Below, piece after piece: positions 54,612 through 64,000 of a DNA stretch of 64,000 nt. The DNA comes from Ulota crispa (Eukaryota > Streptophyta > Bryopsida > Orthotrichales > Orthotrichaceae). The notes beneath the pieces are model-generated. The model did no database searches, was not told where the DNA came from, and saw nothing but the letters and a program-made list of their open reading frames with translations. The position numbers and the translations under genes were made by a program. Every line of letters begins with the position of its first letter. Position 1 is the stretch's first letter. Location: the NCBI GenBank assembly GCA_963920765.1, contig OY987245.1, forward strand, positions 22,522,727 through 22,586,726, in the 5' to 3' direction.

Positions 54612-55867
54612 CCAATTTTTACAATTTTTTTGAAATTTTTGAGGAAATTGGAGTGTTCAAAGATGTATGTGCACATCTAATTTTTTATTCATTATGACAT
54701 TTATTGAAAAAAATATGCATAAATTTCTGAAAAACAAAGCATGTAGTCTAAGCAACCCAAAAAACTTTTCTAAAAATTTCATTTAAAAAAACAAAAATCT
54801 AAAATTGGTTCTTTACATTTATATATGTGGGAAGCTTTGAATCATTCAATTTTGATTGATGAGTGAGAGATTTTAGTTTGTGGGTAGGTATGGGACTTCC
54901 AAACCTCCATTCTTTTGCCCCTTGTAAAATTTGGTGATTTAATTTATTTTTTAACTTTACTTTTTTCCAAGTTGTAGTAGACTAAGATTCCTTGGTTTCT
55001 ACCATTTTAGTAAAAGTAATTCAGATTTATGAGTTTTACATAAATCCTCCAGATTTGCTTAGTGTATATGCAAATTCCATGGCCTTATGGCATTGCAAGA
55101 TTGTACAAAGTACAATTAACACCTCCAATTCATTTGGAACTTCTCCCACACTTACCTAACTTGGTCATCTAGATGGAAAAAATAAACCTCAACTTTGCGT
55201 AGAGCAATTTTTTTGATATAGGAGAGGTCAAAGGCTTCTAAAAATTTTGGGCATCAGGATTTTTTCTTTTTTTTGCACTTTAGATGTAAATATTTCTCCA
55301 CAAGTACCTCCCATAGTCTAGGGCATGATTCTACAGTTGGATTTATAAAAAAAAAAAAAAAAACTACTTTTCTATTCATTGCCCTAGAAGTGGTAATTTT
55401 CAATGACTTTCACAAAAAAAAAGGCTTAGGCCTTTAGGGGTTAAACTAAACTCTAAATATGATTTTGTAATGATTTTCCTCTAAAAGCATTTTATGAAAA
55501 ATTTCATGTTTCTATCTATATTTTAAGAACTAGTGTTTGTCTCATTATATAATGTCTCATGATTTAAGTGTCTCATGATATAAAGACATGTCATGCCATA
55601 AACTCTCTACTAACATCACAAGTTCTAATAAAGAGGGAAGAAATGAGAGGAAAAAGTACCCAAAAGGAGGTGAATGTCAACTGTGAAAAGTCATTGGAGT
55701 TGTGAAATGTTCAAATTTGATATTTTAAAGCATAATAAGTTGAAATTCTCTACACCGTTGTGTGTCTTTTCATTCCTCAAATTTTGAAATTCAAGGAAGG
55801 AGGAAGAGGAAAGGTAGGTTAAAACTCACATAAGATAATCATTCAAAGAAAAATGCATGCAATATAC

Positions 55868-55989
<122 letters not shown>

Positions 55990-55990
<1 letters not shown>

Positions 55991-57000
55991 TATATAGGCA
56001 CTCGTTGGTATAACAAGACACAATATAATTTCAAGCCCAATTATGCAAAACATCTCCCCCGCAAGAAAACAATTCTTATTTTTTATCTATGCGCTCCAAT
56101 TCCAAATTTTTCCCATGCGGTAAAATATTTGTCTTTGTTTACAAAACATTCTTTTGCATAAAAGCATTTTTTATTCTATGTCCATAGAGTTTTCTACCAA
56201 AGCAATAAAAAGAACATACCTTTTTCTCACACAAAAAAAATTATTTAGTTTTTACCTACACAATTTTTTTACCCATGTAGTAACTATTCACACAATTTTT
56301 TGTTTTTTATCCACGCAATTTTGTTACATTTTGTATTATTTACCCAAATTTTTACCTAAGCAAGTTTTTTATCCATTTACTTTTTCCTCTCTGTTTGTGG
56401 CGTTTCACCCCCTCTTTGGGTGGCTTTTCCTCTCCAATGTGAAGTAATAATTTGCTTTTTCCTCTCCCATTGTGACACTTCACCCCCTTTTGGGTGTCAT
56501 TTCCTCTCCAATGAGACAATTACCACGTAGCAATAATTAAAAGGATTGCAGTAAAAGGATTGCCAAGTAAATTGTAATTTGTTATATATATACTAGTAAC
56601 GAGACCCGTCGTTCCAATGGAGTGCATAAATGCAATTTTTAAAAATGAATGTGCACACAACCTATGTCTGTTTCCTACCTTTTCTTCTTCCTCCTCTTTC
56701 ATTAATTTCATAACTTGAGAAACGTAGATTTATAAAAAGCCTCAAATTTATAATACTTCAAAATATCAAATTAAAAAAATTCCAATAACTTTTGGCAATT
56801 CATTCCAATAACTTTTGGCAATTCATTCCAATGACTTTTCACCATCCATATGCTTTTTCCTCTCCCTTCGTGACATTTCACCCCCTCTTTGGGTGCCTTT
56901 TTCTCTCCAATGAGACAATTACCAAGTAGTAATAAGTAAAAGGATTGCATTAAAAGGATCGCCAAATGGGTAAATCGTATTCTATTATATAGATAGATAG
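55990..57000. repeat. dispersed repeat F, copy 2 (opposite strand), with internal triplication
   Basis: 55990-56370 is the reverse complement of 43060-43450. It is followed by three copies of a block reading tttttcctctcc ... tttcaccccctctttgggtg ... cctctccaatga at 56383, 56456 and 56851. The end (ggatcgcca...attctattatatag) corresponds to the start of copy 1. Confidence 0.7.
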
Positions 57001-57015
57001 ACAAACAGATAGATA

Positions 57016-57424
57016 GAGAATTGCTAAAACCACACCCAAAATTGCTAACGCCACGCCCTAAAGTGTGCTTTGAGCATGAAATATGAAAATTTAATGCTGA
57101 TTTTCTTAATCTAAATCAAAACATCTGCTTCACCTTTATCATTCTAAGGCTATATTCAAAAAAATTGGAGGTGTTCAAATTTGAAACTTAAAAATTTGGA
57201 TTTTTTGAATTCCTTGAAGCAAAAATACATCAAATTTTAACAATGGTGCAATAAAAATTGAACAAAAAATTGCATTTGATATTCTTTCATCTAAGAAGGT
57301 GGTAATGCCGTAATTGAATGAATGTTGGACCACTTGAATTTAAAAAAAAACAGCATTGAGTTCTCAAGTTAGATGCTCACATGGATGTGGCGTTAGCGAT
57401 TTTGGATGTGGTTTAAGCAAATTG

Positions 57425-57426
<2 letters not shown>
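57016..57426. mobile_element. TIR element E, copy 1
   Basis: Inverted ends with GCTAAAACCACACCCAAAAT then TGCTAACGCCAC, inserted between a GATA run and a long AT microsatellite. Same family as 63039-63437 (shared gagcatgaaatatg, ctttatcattctaaggctata, gttggaccacttgaat). Confidence 0.8.

Positions 57427-57496
<70 letters not shown>
57427..57496. repeat. (AT)n microsatellite
   Basis: About 70 bp of pure AT. Confidence 0.97.
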
Positions 57497-57498
<2 letters not shown>

Positions 57499-57919
57499 AT
57501 ATATTTGAGTCCTTCTTACCTGTTGGCACGACAATTAGACATACATAGACTATCACCAACGACAGAATCTGAAACTATATGCAGTTTCATATGTATATGT
57601 ATACAGTGAGGATCAAAACCGAGTACTCAAATAGAGTTTCAACTTCAATGAGTCTTGTTTGATGATTGAAAATATGAATTGCCAGAAGTGTTAATTCAAA
57701 AATTGTAAATAGCTTGTGTTGATTACGTTTGTGAACACAAAAGTGAAAAGGTGATAAAGATAAGCAAGGGAAGAGAATCTAGGGTTTGAATACATACAAG
57801 TCTTCTATACCCATAGTACCAACCGTTTCTGTTTCATGTGAGAGATATTCTCACGCACGAACGTAATTTTTAAAATGAAATTATACAAAACAATTTGAGA
57901 TTTGAAGATTTGTAACCGT

Positions 57920-57993
57920 CCTCATGGGCCTCCTATGCCCCCCTATAGCCCCATGGTCCCACATGACCCCATGGCTCCACATGACCCCACACG
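57920..57993. repeat. CATGGGG-type minisatellite at the edge of the gap
   Basis: Repeated cccacatgaccccatggctc motif. It probably continues into the unresolved bases. Confidence 0.75.
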
Positions 57994-58194
57994 ANNNNNN
58001 NNNNNNNNNNNNNNNNNNNNNNNNNNNNNNNNNNNNNNNNNNNNNNNNNNNNNNNNNNNNNNNNNNNNNNNNNNNNNNNNNNNNNNNNNNNNNNNNNNNN
58101 NNNNNNNNNNNNNNNNNNNNNNNNNNNNNNNNNNNNNNNNNNNNNNNNNNNNNNNNNNNNNNNNNNNNNNNNNNNNNNNNNNNNNNNNNNNNNN
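57994..58194. other. assembly gap (N run)
   Basis: About 200 unresolved bases. It separates a GC-rich minisatellite from the inside of a TTAA-type element. Confidence 0.99.
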
Positions 58195-59039
58195 AAGTTT
58201 GAAAATTGGTTTGTTTGCATATCTAACCATAAGATCTTATACTAGACTAGTATAAGAATGTGGGAAAAAAATTCCAAAACTTTGACCACCTAGATTGCAA
58301 GATATTTGGGTTTGAAGTGTAAAAAATAGACATTTTGCACCTTGCATGACTAGATTATTTGACTTTGAACTTTTTTAACTTAAATTTTTTGCACCTCAAA
58401 GTTTTGGGGTTTATTTTTCAATGGTGGAACATTAAGTTGAGAATCTTTGGAAAGAAATCAAAACAAAAAATACTTAATTTTCATTCTTAAAAAAAACACT
58501 AGGTAGAAGAAGGTATGAGATTGAACAAAAACTTAGATTGTTTAGAACCCTACAATGGAATTGAAATGCAATAATCTCAATGGTGAGATTGTTCTAGAAA
58601 CCAAACTTCACCCTTTCTAACAATTTTTTTTGAAAAAATGTTAAAATTACATTCAAAAATGAAGTTTATAAGATATTTTTTCAAGAAGATACTTGAGGCG
58701 CCCAAAAAACAAGGTTGTCCATAACTTTCTCATAACTAGTCCAAATGGAATGAATCAAAGCTTCAGATGTAGAAAAAACTATAAACTATGAGAAAAAAAA
58801 AAAAAAAAAAAAAAAAATTGTAAAAAAAATTCTGCCCAACTTCCATAAATTTTTGCTTATCTAAGCATAATTTTTGCTTTTGGGAATAGATTGGAATAAA
58901 AATTAGATTCCCCAAAAGCTAATGTGTTTTTCTACTTTCAAAAAAAGTTTCAAAAAATTAGGACAAAAATTGAGGCCATAGGTACCTGCCCAAAATCACA
59001 TTTATCCCCTAAGGGGACACTCAGGAATTTCGGGGTTAA
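58195..59039 (+). mobile_element. TTAA-type element, left end lost in the gap
   Basis: Begins inside the head region (ataagatcttatactagactag) and ends AGGAATTTCGGGGTTAA. A poly(A) run at about 58791-58817. Confidence 0.7.
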
Positions 59040-59536
59040 CCCCTAAATGCCCAAGCCCTATCTGAAAGATTGTAACGTTTGAACATTAGGGTGTTAAAAG
59101 TACAAAAGTGACTTAAAGCTTTCTAATCCTCATTTCACATGTCAAATATGAAAAGCTAGTCACTAAGAAATTATGAGGTTTAAGGTCATTATGTGTCTAA
59201 CTCTAACCAATTTAAGGTTTTTTTAATCTACTCCTACATTTTTTTTAGATGGATTTCTAATGTGGATTTTTCTCCAAGCTCTAGTGTATTTAAGGCTTAT
59301 TTTCAAGATCTTCCTACACTAGAAAACTCAAGATTGCACTAGATACCCTTGTACATAATCTTGAGTAGAAAAATCATCAACTTTCATTTTCAAAATCAAA
59401 TTTTTGATATTGAAATTAGAATTCAACACAAACTTATATTGAAAAAAGAAACTTAAAATAATGATTTGATAAGATTTTATTCATCTTCAAAGTTTCCTCG
59501 CAACTCAAATCTGGTCGCTTGGGCATTTAGGGGTTA
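59036..59536 (+). mobile_element. TTAA-flanked element C, copy 1
   Basis: 501 bp, TTAACCCCTAAATGCCCAAG to GCTTGGGCATTTAGGGGTTA. Shares its left TTAA with the previous element. Matches 59901-60551. Confidence 0.85.
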
Positions 59537-59895
59537 CGCCGGGCTGGATATCATGACTAGCCCGGCTACAGTGACTTCTACAGTATCTCAAGCTGTTTCA
59601 TTGGTGTGGTAAGTGCCCGGCTACTGTTAAAGTCAACAATACATGCTGACCTTAAGAAAATTGCAAGATGGGCAATATGGGACCTAAGACCATGTTTGTG
59701 AATCTTCTCACAATTTGGGTTACCAAAAAATATGAGTACATTTGATGAGGTTATTTTTTATCTTCCATGACGCACCATGTGTTTATGGTCACTTCTGCAA
59801 AAAAATCAAATGAAAAACTCCTTTTCCCTAGTAGTCATAAAGTTTTTTTAGAGCCGGAGGACAAAAAACATCCTCCTTGGCGTTTTAAGTGTTAA
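59533..59895 (+). mobile_element. TTAA-type 0.39-kb subfamily, copy 2
   Basis: TTACGCCGGGCTGG to GGCGTTTTAAGTGTTAA. Relative of 24904-25294, packed directly between the two C copies. Confidence 0.8.
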
Positions 59896-59900
59896 TGCAG

Positions 59901-60551
59901 TTAACCCCTAAATGCCCAAGGCCTTTCTGAGCTTCTTGGAATTTTAATGAAACTGAACAATCAACCAACTTTTTCATAAATTTCAACAAGTTTTTTTTAG
60001 TAGTAATCATACAAATCTGAACTAAACACATTAGAGATGACACGGAAAAAGAAAACACAACAGTATAACCTATAGTTTGAAAGATTATAATGTTTAAACA
60101 TGCGGGTGTTAAAATTGCAAAGTGACTTAAAGTCTTCCAATCCTCATTTCAAATGTCAAATCTAAAACGTTGGTCACCAAAAAAATATGAGGTTTAAGGT
60201 CATTACATGTCTAGCTGTAATCAATTTACGGTTTTACAAATCAACTCCTAATTTTTTTTATAAATGGAGTTCTGATGTGGATTTTTCTCCAAGCTCTAGT
60301 GTATTTGAGGCTCAATTTCAAGATCTTTAAACACTAGAAATCTCAAGATTGCTAAAGACACCCTTGTACAAAATCTTGAGTAGAAAAATCATCAACTTTC
60401 ATTTTCAAAATCAGATTTTTGGTGTTGAAAACAAACTTCAAAACAAACTTTTGTTGAAAAAAATACTAAAAATAGTGATTTGATAAGGTTTTATTCATCT
60501 TCAAAGTTTAGTAGGGACCCAAATCTGGTCGCTTGGGCATTTAGGAGTTAA
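59901..60551 (+). mobile_element. TTAA-flanked element C, copy 2
   Basis: 651 bp, TTAACCCCTAAATGCCCAAG to TTGGGCATTTAGGAGTTAA. Contains about 130 bp near its head that copy 1 lacks, so copy 1 may be an internal deletion. Confidence 0.85.
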
Positions 60552-61277
60552 CTGACCACCACAAACATAAAGGCCATGACATTTAATTATAGATGTACGT
60601 ATGTATACATGTGCATGTATGTATGTATATATATAGTATATATGTATATGTATATGTACATGTACATGTATGTATAAATATATAAATATAAATATAAATA
60701 TATAAATATATAAATATATATATATATTTTCAAGGCAATCAAAGACACAAAACACATCCTAAAAAATATTGCAATGCCACTATATGACAAGTTTTGCAAA
60801 TACATTGACATTTTTGAGTGCTGTTTTCCACCATATATTTTTAGATATGGAAAATCCAAATAGTATGTTGGAAGATAAACATGTACTTCAAATCTTAAAA
60901 AAAAAATGTTAAAGAACTCAAAAACTCTAAAATTTAGAAGCTCCCAAAGCCCAATCTGACCTCCTAAATATTGGAAATGAAAGGGGAAATAATGGGGATC
61001 ACCAAAGCAACATGTGGCAACTCCTCCTTGCTCACCCCCCTTCAAGTCAATATTTTCTCCCTTGCCCAAGCTGCCCCTCAACATGCATTTGGCCAAAAAA
61101 AGCCTATAACTTGTGAATTGTGTGACATAATCACATGATTTTTTGCATCCCACAAACCTCATACATTCCTACACACTCATAAAGAATTTCAAAAAATCAT
61201 GTAAAAATTTGAGGTCACACGAGCCTACCCAAAATCCCAAAAGTCCCCCAAGGGGAGTTTGGGGCTTTAGGGGTTAA
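60548..61277. mobile_element. probable TTAA-type element containing a TATG/TATAAA microsatellite
   Basis: Right end GGGGCTTTAGGGGTTAA. The left end is perhaps the shared TTAA at 60548. A TATG/ATGTAC/TATAAA microsatellite occupies 60596-60727; the long minus-strand frame across it is low-complexity. Confidence 0.5.
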
Positions 61278-61299
61278 AAATCACATTTCATATTCAGAG

Positions 61300-61345
61300 G
61301 GAGTGTCCCATTAGCAGTTTAGGGTGTTGCACTAGTAATTCACTA
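61300..61345. mobile_element. TIR element E, end fragment
   Basis: gagtgtcccattagcagttt then agggtgttgcactagtaatt, equivalent to the right end of the copy at 63039-63437. The rest is missing. Confidence 0.6.
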
Positions 61346-61498
61346 TATATATATATATATATGAGGTTTCAATGTAGATCAATTCCTATCTGCACACAAT
61401 TCTACCTTTGCAAGGACTAGATTATTTATAAGGGCTCCCTAATGAGCGTGCTTCCTTTTTATCAAATCATATATGTCGCTTTCAAGGCTTGGAACCAC

Positions 61499-61902
61499 TA
61501 AGGTAGGGTGTTGTATAAGCAATCCTGTCTCGTAAACCATCCCATAGGTTGCTGAAGAATGGTTATGAAGTGGTCCTTGAACGGATCCCTTCAAGTCATT
61601 GAAGAAAAGATGTATTTTATTGTAAGAGCCAATCCTACTCCTCATTTTCATTCATCTCTTTACAAGTTGCAAGTGGACGCTTTATGGGAGACCTAGAGTC
61701 ACAAATAGGTGTCTACTACAAAAAATCTTTGAAAACTTATCACCAATTCATTAATGCTTCAAAAAATTTGAAAAAAATTGGGTTACATTTAGCATCCACT
61801 TCTCTTTGACAAAAAAAATAGACAAAACATCTTCATGTATTGAAAAGCCCATGAAAATCCGAACCTACTCTTGAAGTGACGGTTTAGGAGCACCCTACCT
61901 TA
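61499..61902. mobile_element. TA-flanked AGGTAGG element, longer member
   Basis: About 400 bp with AGGTAGGGTG at the left and CACCCTACCT at the right, TA on both sides. The interior is unlike the two nested copies at 32.4-33.0 kb and contains a 70-codon minus-strand frame of unknown meaning (61439-61651). Confidence 0.65.
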
Positions 61903-62098
61903 CATTCCTCATTCCTTCATATGCACTTGATTTGTGGACACTAGTGTCATCTTTTTTTTGAGACTTATCATATCCAATTTTGATAATGATCAAATCCTTG
62001 GATGTGAGAGGTTTTACGTTAAAGGTTACAAATAAACCTCCAATAGATGAAGGGGACTTAAAGAAACCTACATAACATTCAACAGCTTGAAGAGAGGT

Positions 62099-62854
62099 TG
62101 CCTTTCCCTCTCTTCAGGTATCATCCATGAACTTCATCCTGAAAAAGTCATTTTCTAGAACACCTCTTTGAGCAAGAGCATTTCTCTACTCCTATCTCTT
62201 ATTTAGTACATTGATCTTAGTAACTTGTCAAATTTATCTCAAACATCTTTGCTGAATATATAAGATACATACTAGAACCAACAAGTACACCATCATAGAT
62301 AAATAGAAACTAGTCTCTTCTTGAAACAAGCATGTATCCTAAGATAACATGTAAAAAGCTTAAAATAGAATTCTTAGGTTTCTTGCACAAACATAGAAAC
62401 CTTCTTCTATGCTAACTTTTTTCCTTTAAAAAGGACATAAAGGAGTTTAGGAAAAATCCCTTGCAAGTCATCTAAGAGCTTTTATGAGGACAAGAGCCTC
62501 ACTAGATTAAATCTCTTATACACTATAGACATATGATTCAATTTCCATCATAGATCTTTTAGAACAAAGCTGAAATAAATGATCTCAAAAAAAGGAAAAA
62601 AGAGAAAAAGAAAAAGATTTTTTATTTTATTTTATTTTTTGACATGGCTAGCCCCCCCACATTGACGAATGTGCACTAAATTGAGCCTCTCTTTCATAAA
62701 CTCTTTGACAAATTCAGCCAAGTGTTCCCATAGCTAAAGATGGGTGTGAAATATTCCACACTATTTCATCCAACCATTCCATCCCATGGATGGAAAGGTG
62801 TGGAATATTCCACACCCTCTAGGGTAGCTCACAATTGTGCTACTAAATGTTATG
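62099..62854. mobile_element. small element sharing both ends with the 4-kb insert
   Basis: 756 bp. The left end (62099-62140) and right end (62641-62854) match the ends of the 4-kb insert; the 500-bp interior does not. The right end keeps the hairpin built on GGTGTGGAATATTCCACACC. Confidence 0.75.
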
Positions 62855-63038
62855 TAGAGCTTAGATTGAAGTGTACCAAATTTTATTTTATACATATATA
62901 TGTGTCCACAATACCGGTGAAGGTATACTATGCTCAATCATCTACCAATGTTTATAGCACTTTCATTTCCAATTGTTACAAATTTTGGTTCAAATTGAAT
63001 GCTATGCAAAATACACCCTCTTCTCTACATTAGTTTTA

Positions 63039-63437
63039 GGGAATTACTACTGCGACACCTTAAATTGCTAACGGGACACTCCTTGTGAGCATGAAATGTG
63101 ATTTTTAATGTTGAATTTTTTATTTAAATCAATAGATTTGTTTCACCTTTATCATTCTAAGGTTATACTCAACAATAAAAAAGGTGTGCTTAAATTAAAA
63201 ATTAAAAACATAGGACTTTTGAGTTACTTAAAGCAAGAATACATCAAAAAATAGCATTGGTGCAATAAAATTTTAACAAAAATTTATATTTGTCATGTTT
63301 TCTTTCAAGGAGGTGGAATGGTGTGTTTGAATGAATGATGGACCACTTGAATAAATAAAAAATAACACTAAATTATCAAATTCCATGCTCACAAGGGTGT
63401 CCCGTTAGCAATTTAGGGTGTCTTGGTAGTAATTCCC
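63039..63437. mobile_element. TIR element E, intact copy with 8-bp target duplication
   Basis: Ends GGGAATTACTACTGCGACAC and the complement of GGTAGTAATTCCC, with inner AATTGCTAACGGGACAC pairing. A perfect 8-bp direct repeat TAGTTTTA flanks it (63031-63038, 63438-63445), hAT-like. No coding capacity. Confidence 0.88.
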
Positions 63438-63554
63438 TAGTTTTATTCTATTGGTTTTATGCAATTACAATGGGGAACCTCATTATTTTTGAAAAAAGAC
63501 GCTAGGGTCAAACTTGGAGGTAAGAAAAACTTGAAGACCAAACCAAGTCCTTGC

Positions 63555-63590
63555 CTTAGGGCATCTATAATGGTCATCGGGAAAACTCCT
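63555..63590 (+). mobile_element. end of a GGGCATCT (Harbinger-like) element
   Basis: ttagggcatctataatggtc resembles the left end of the element at 7741. The other end was not found before the palindrome that follows. Confidence 0.4.
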
Positions 63591-63645
63591 GGTAAGAGTC
63601 TCGATACTTTAGTCCAGTCTTTTAATAGACAAGGAATTCAACCAT

Positions 63646-64000
63646 AAATTTTTAATGATTTGAAGGGAATTGAAAATATTATTGTGAGAACGTAATAACA
63701 TGTGGGTTTGGACATTGCATGATTTAGATATATCCCATCAAATGTTAGCTAACTTCCAAAAAACTTAGAGGCCCCTCCAAATCAAGCCTAAATAAGGAAA
63801 ATTTTGTAAAGGGATTGGCAAATGTACCAACCCCTTTACAAAAATTTCCTTATTTAGGCTTGATTTGGAGGGGCCTATGAGTTTTTTTGGAAGTTAGCTA
63901 ACATTTGATGGGATATATCTAAATCATGCAATGTCCAAACCCACATGTTATTATGTTTTCACAATAATATTTTCAATTCCCTTCAAATCATTAAAAATTT
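63646..64000. repeat. near-perfect 355-bp palindrome
   Basis: The arms (about 160 bp) start aaatttttaatgatttgaag and end with its exact complement at the window edge, with very few mismatches. The core ttagctaacttccaaaaaac / cctccaaatcaagcctaaat is related to the fold-back at 7122-7523. Confidence 0.93.

Larger units (their letters stand above)
53400..55444 (-). mobile_element. TTAA-type long element interrupted by other TTAA elements
   Basis: The tail remnant (ggccagctgtcccttgaggg ... catgtacctatg) ends at 53463. The element resumes after 54609 (accaatttttacaattttt) and ends with the head CCTTTAGGGGTTAA at 55444. A poly(A) run at 55349-55365. Confidence 0.75.

Noticed and set aside
57902-58255. 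Frames spanning the N run
   Set aside because: They exist only because unresolved bases cannot contain stops.
60587-61162. 191-codon minus-strand frame
   Set aside because: Half is a TATG/TATA microsatellite and the rest lies inside a TTAA-type element; no coding composition.

Overview
The window is a very AT-rich nuclear stretch from a eukaryote with long spliceosomal introns. Nearly all of it (about 3.2-51.8 kb, minus strand) is the 5' quarter of one host gene, an axonemal dynein heavy chain. I could place 15 exons with GT-AG borders (993 codons), plus one tentative exon at the left edge. Joined in order they read without a break through the dynein heavy-chain tail domain (DHC_N1) and stop before the linker and motor, which must lie beyond position 1. 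The true start codon is probably upstream of 51752. An axonemal dynein means the organism or its gametes build motile flagella. With the abundant piggyBac-like DNA elements this argues against a flowering plant. A flagellate alga, another protist or a plant with swimming sperm would fit, but I cannot name the lineage.

Layout. 0-3.2 kb: tentative exon, a 0.9-kb TTAA element and a fold-back element. 3.2-6.8 kb: exons 15-12. 6.8-10.7 kb: an intron holding two fold-back elements, a nested TAA-flanked element and a minisatellite fold-back. 10.7-11.3 kb: exons 11-10. 11.3-15.4 kb: an intron with a protein-like fragment. 15.4-15.6 kb: exon 9. 15.6-22.0 kb: an intron carrying a 4-kb GC-richer insert. 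22.0-25.7 kb: exons 8-5. 25.7-50.5 kb: a single 24.85-kb intron filled with nested DNA transposons and one decayed coding tract. 50.5-51.75 kb: exons 4-1. 51.8-64 kb: no coding sequence recognised, only minisatellites, microsatellites, dispersed elements and one assembly gap.

The dominant repeats are short non-autonomous elements that start and end at TTAA and have inverted ends of the type CCCCTAAAGG..., the signature of piggyBac-type transposition. I count more than 20 copies in several subfamilies, often nested in or abutting one another at a shared TTAA. Other families are TA-flanked with AGGTAGG ends, 8-bp-duplication (hAT-like) elements, a TAA-flanked GGGCATCT family (Harbinger-like), and long palindromes. 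No RNA gene, CRISPR array or operon-like organisation is visible. Coding sequence is about 5% of the window.
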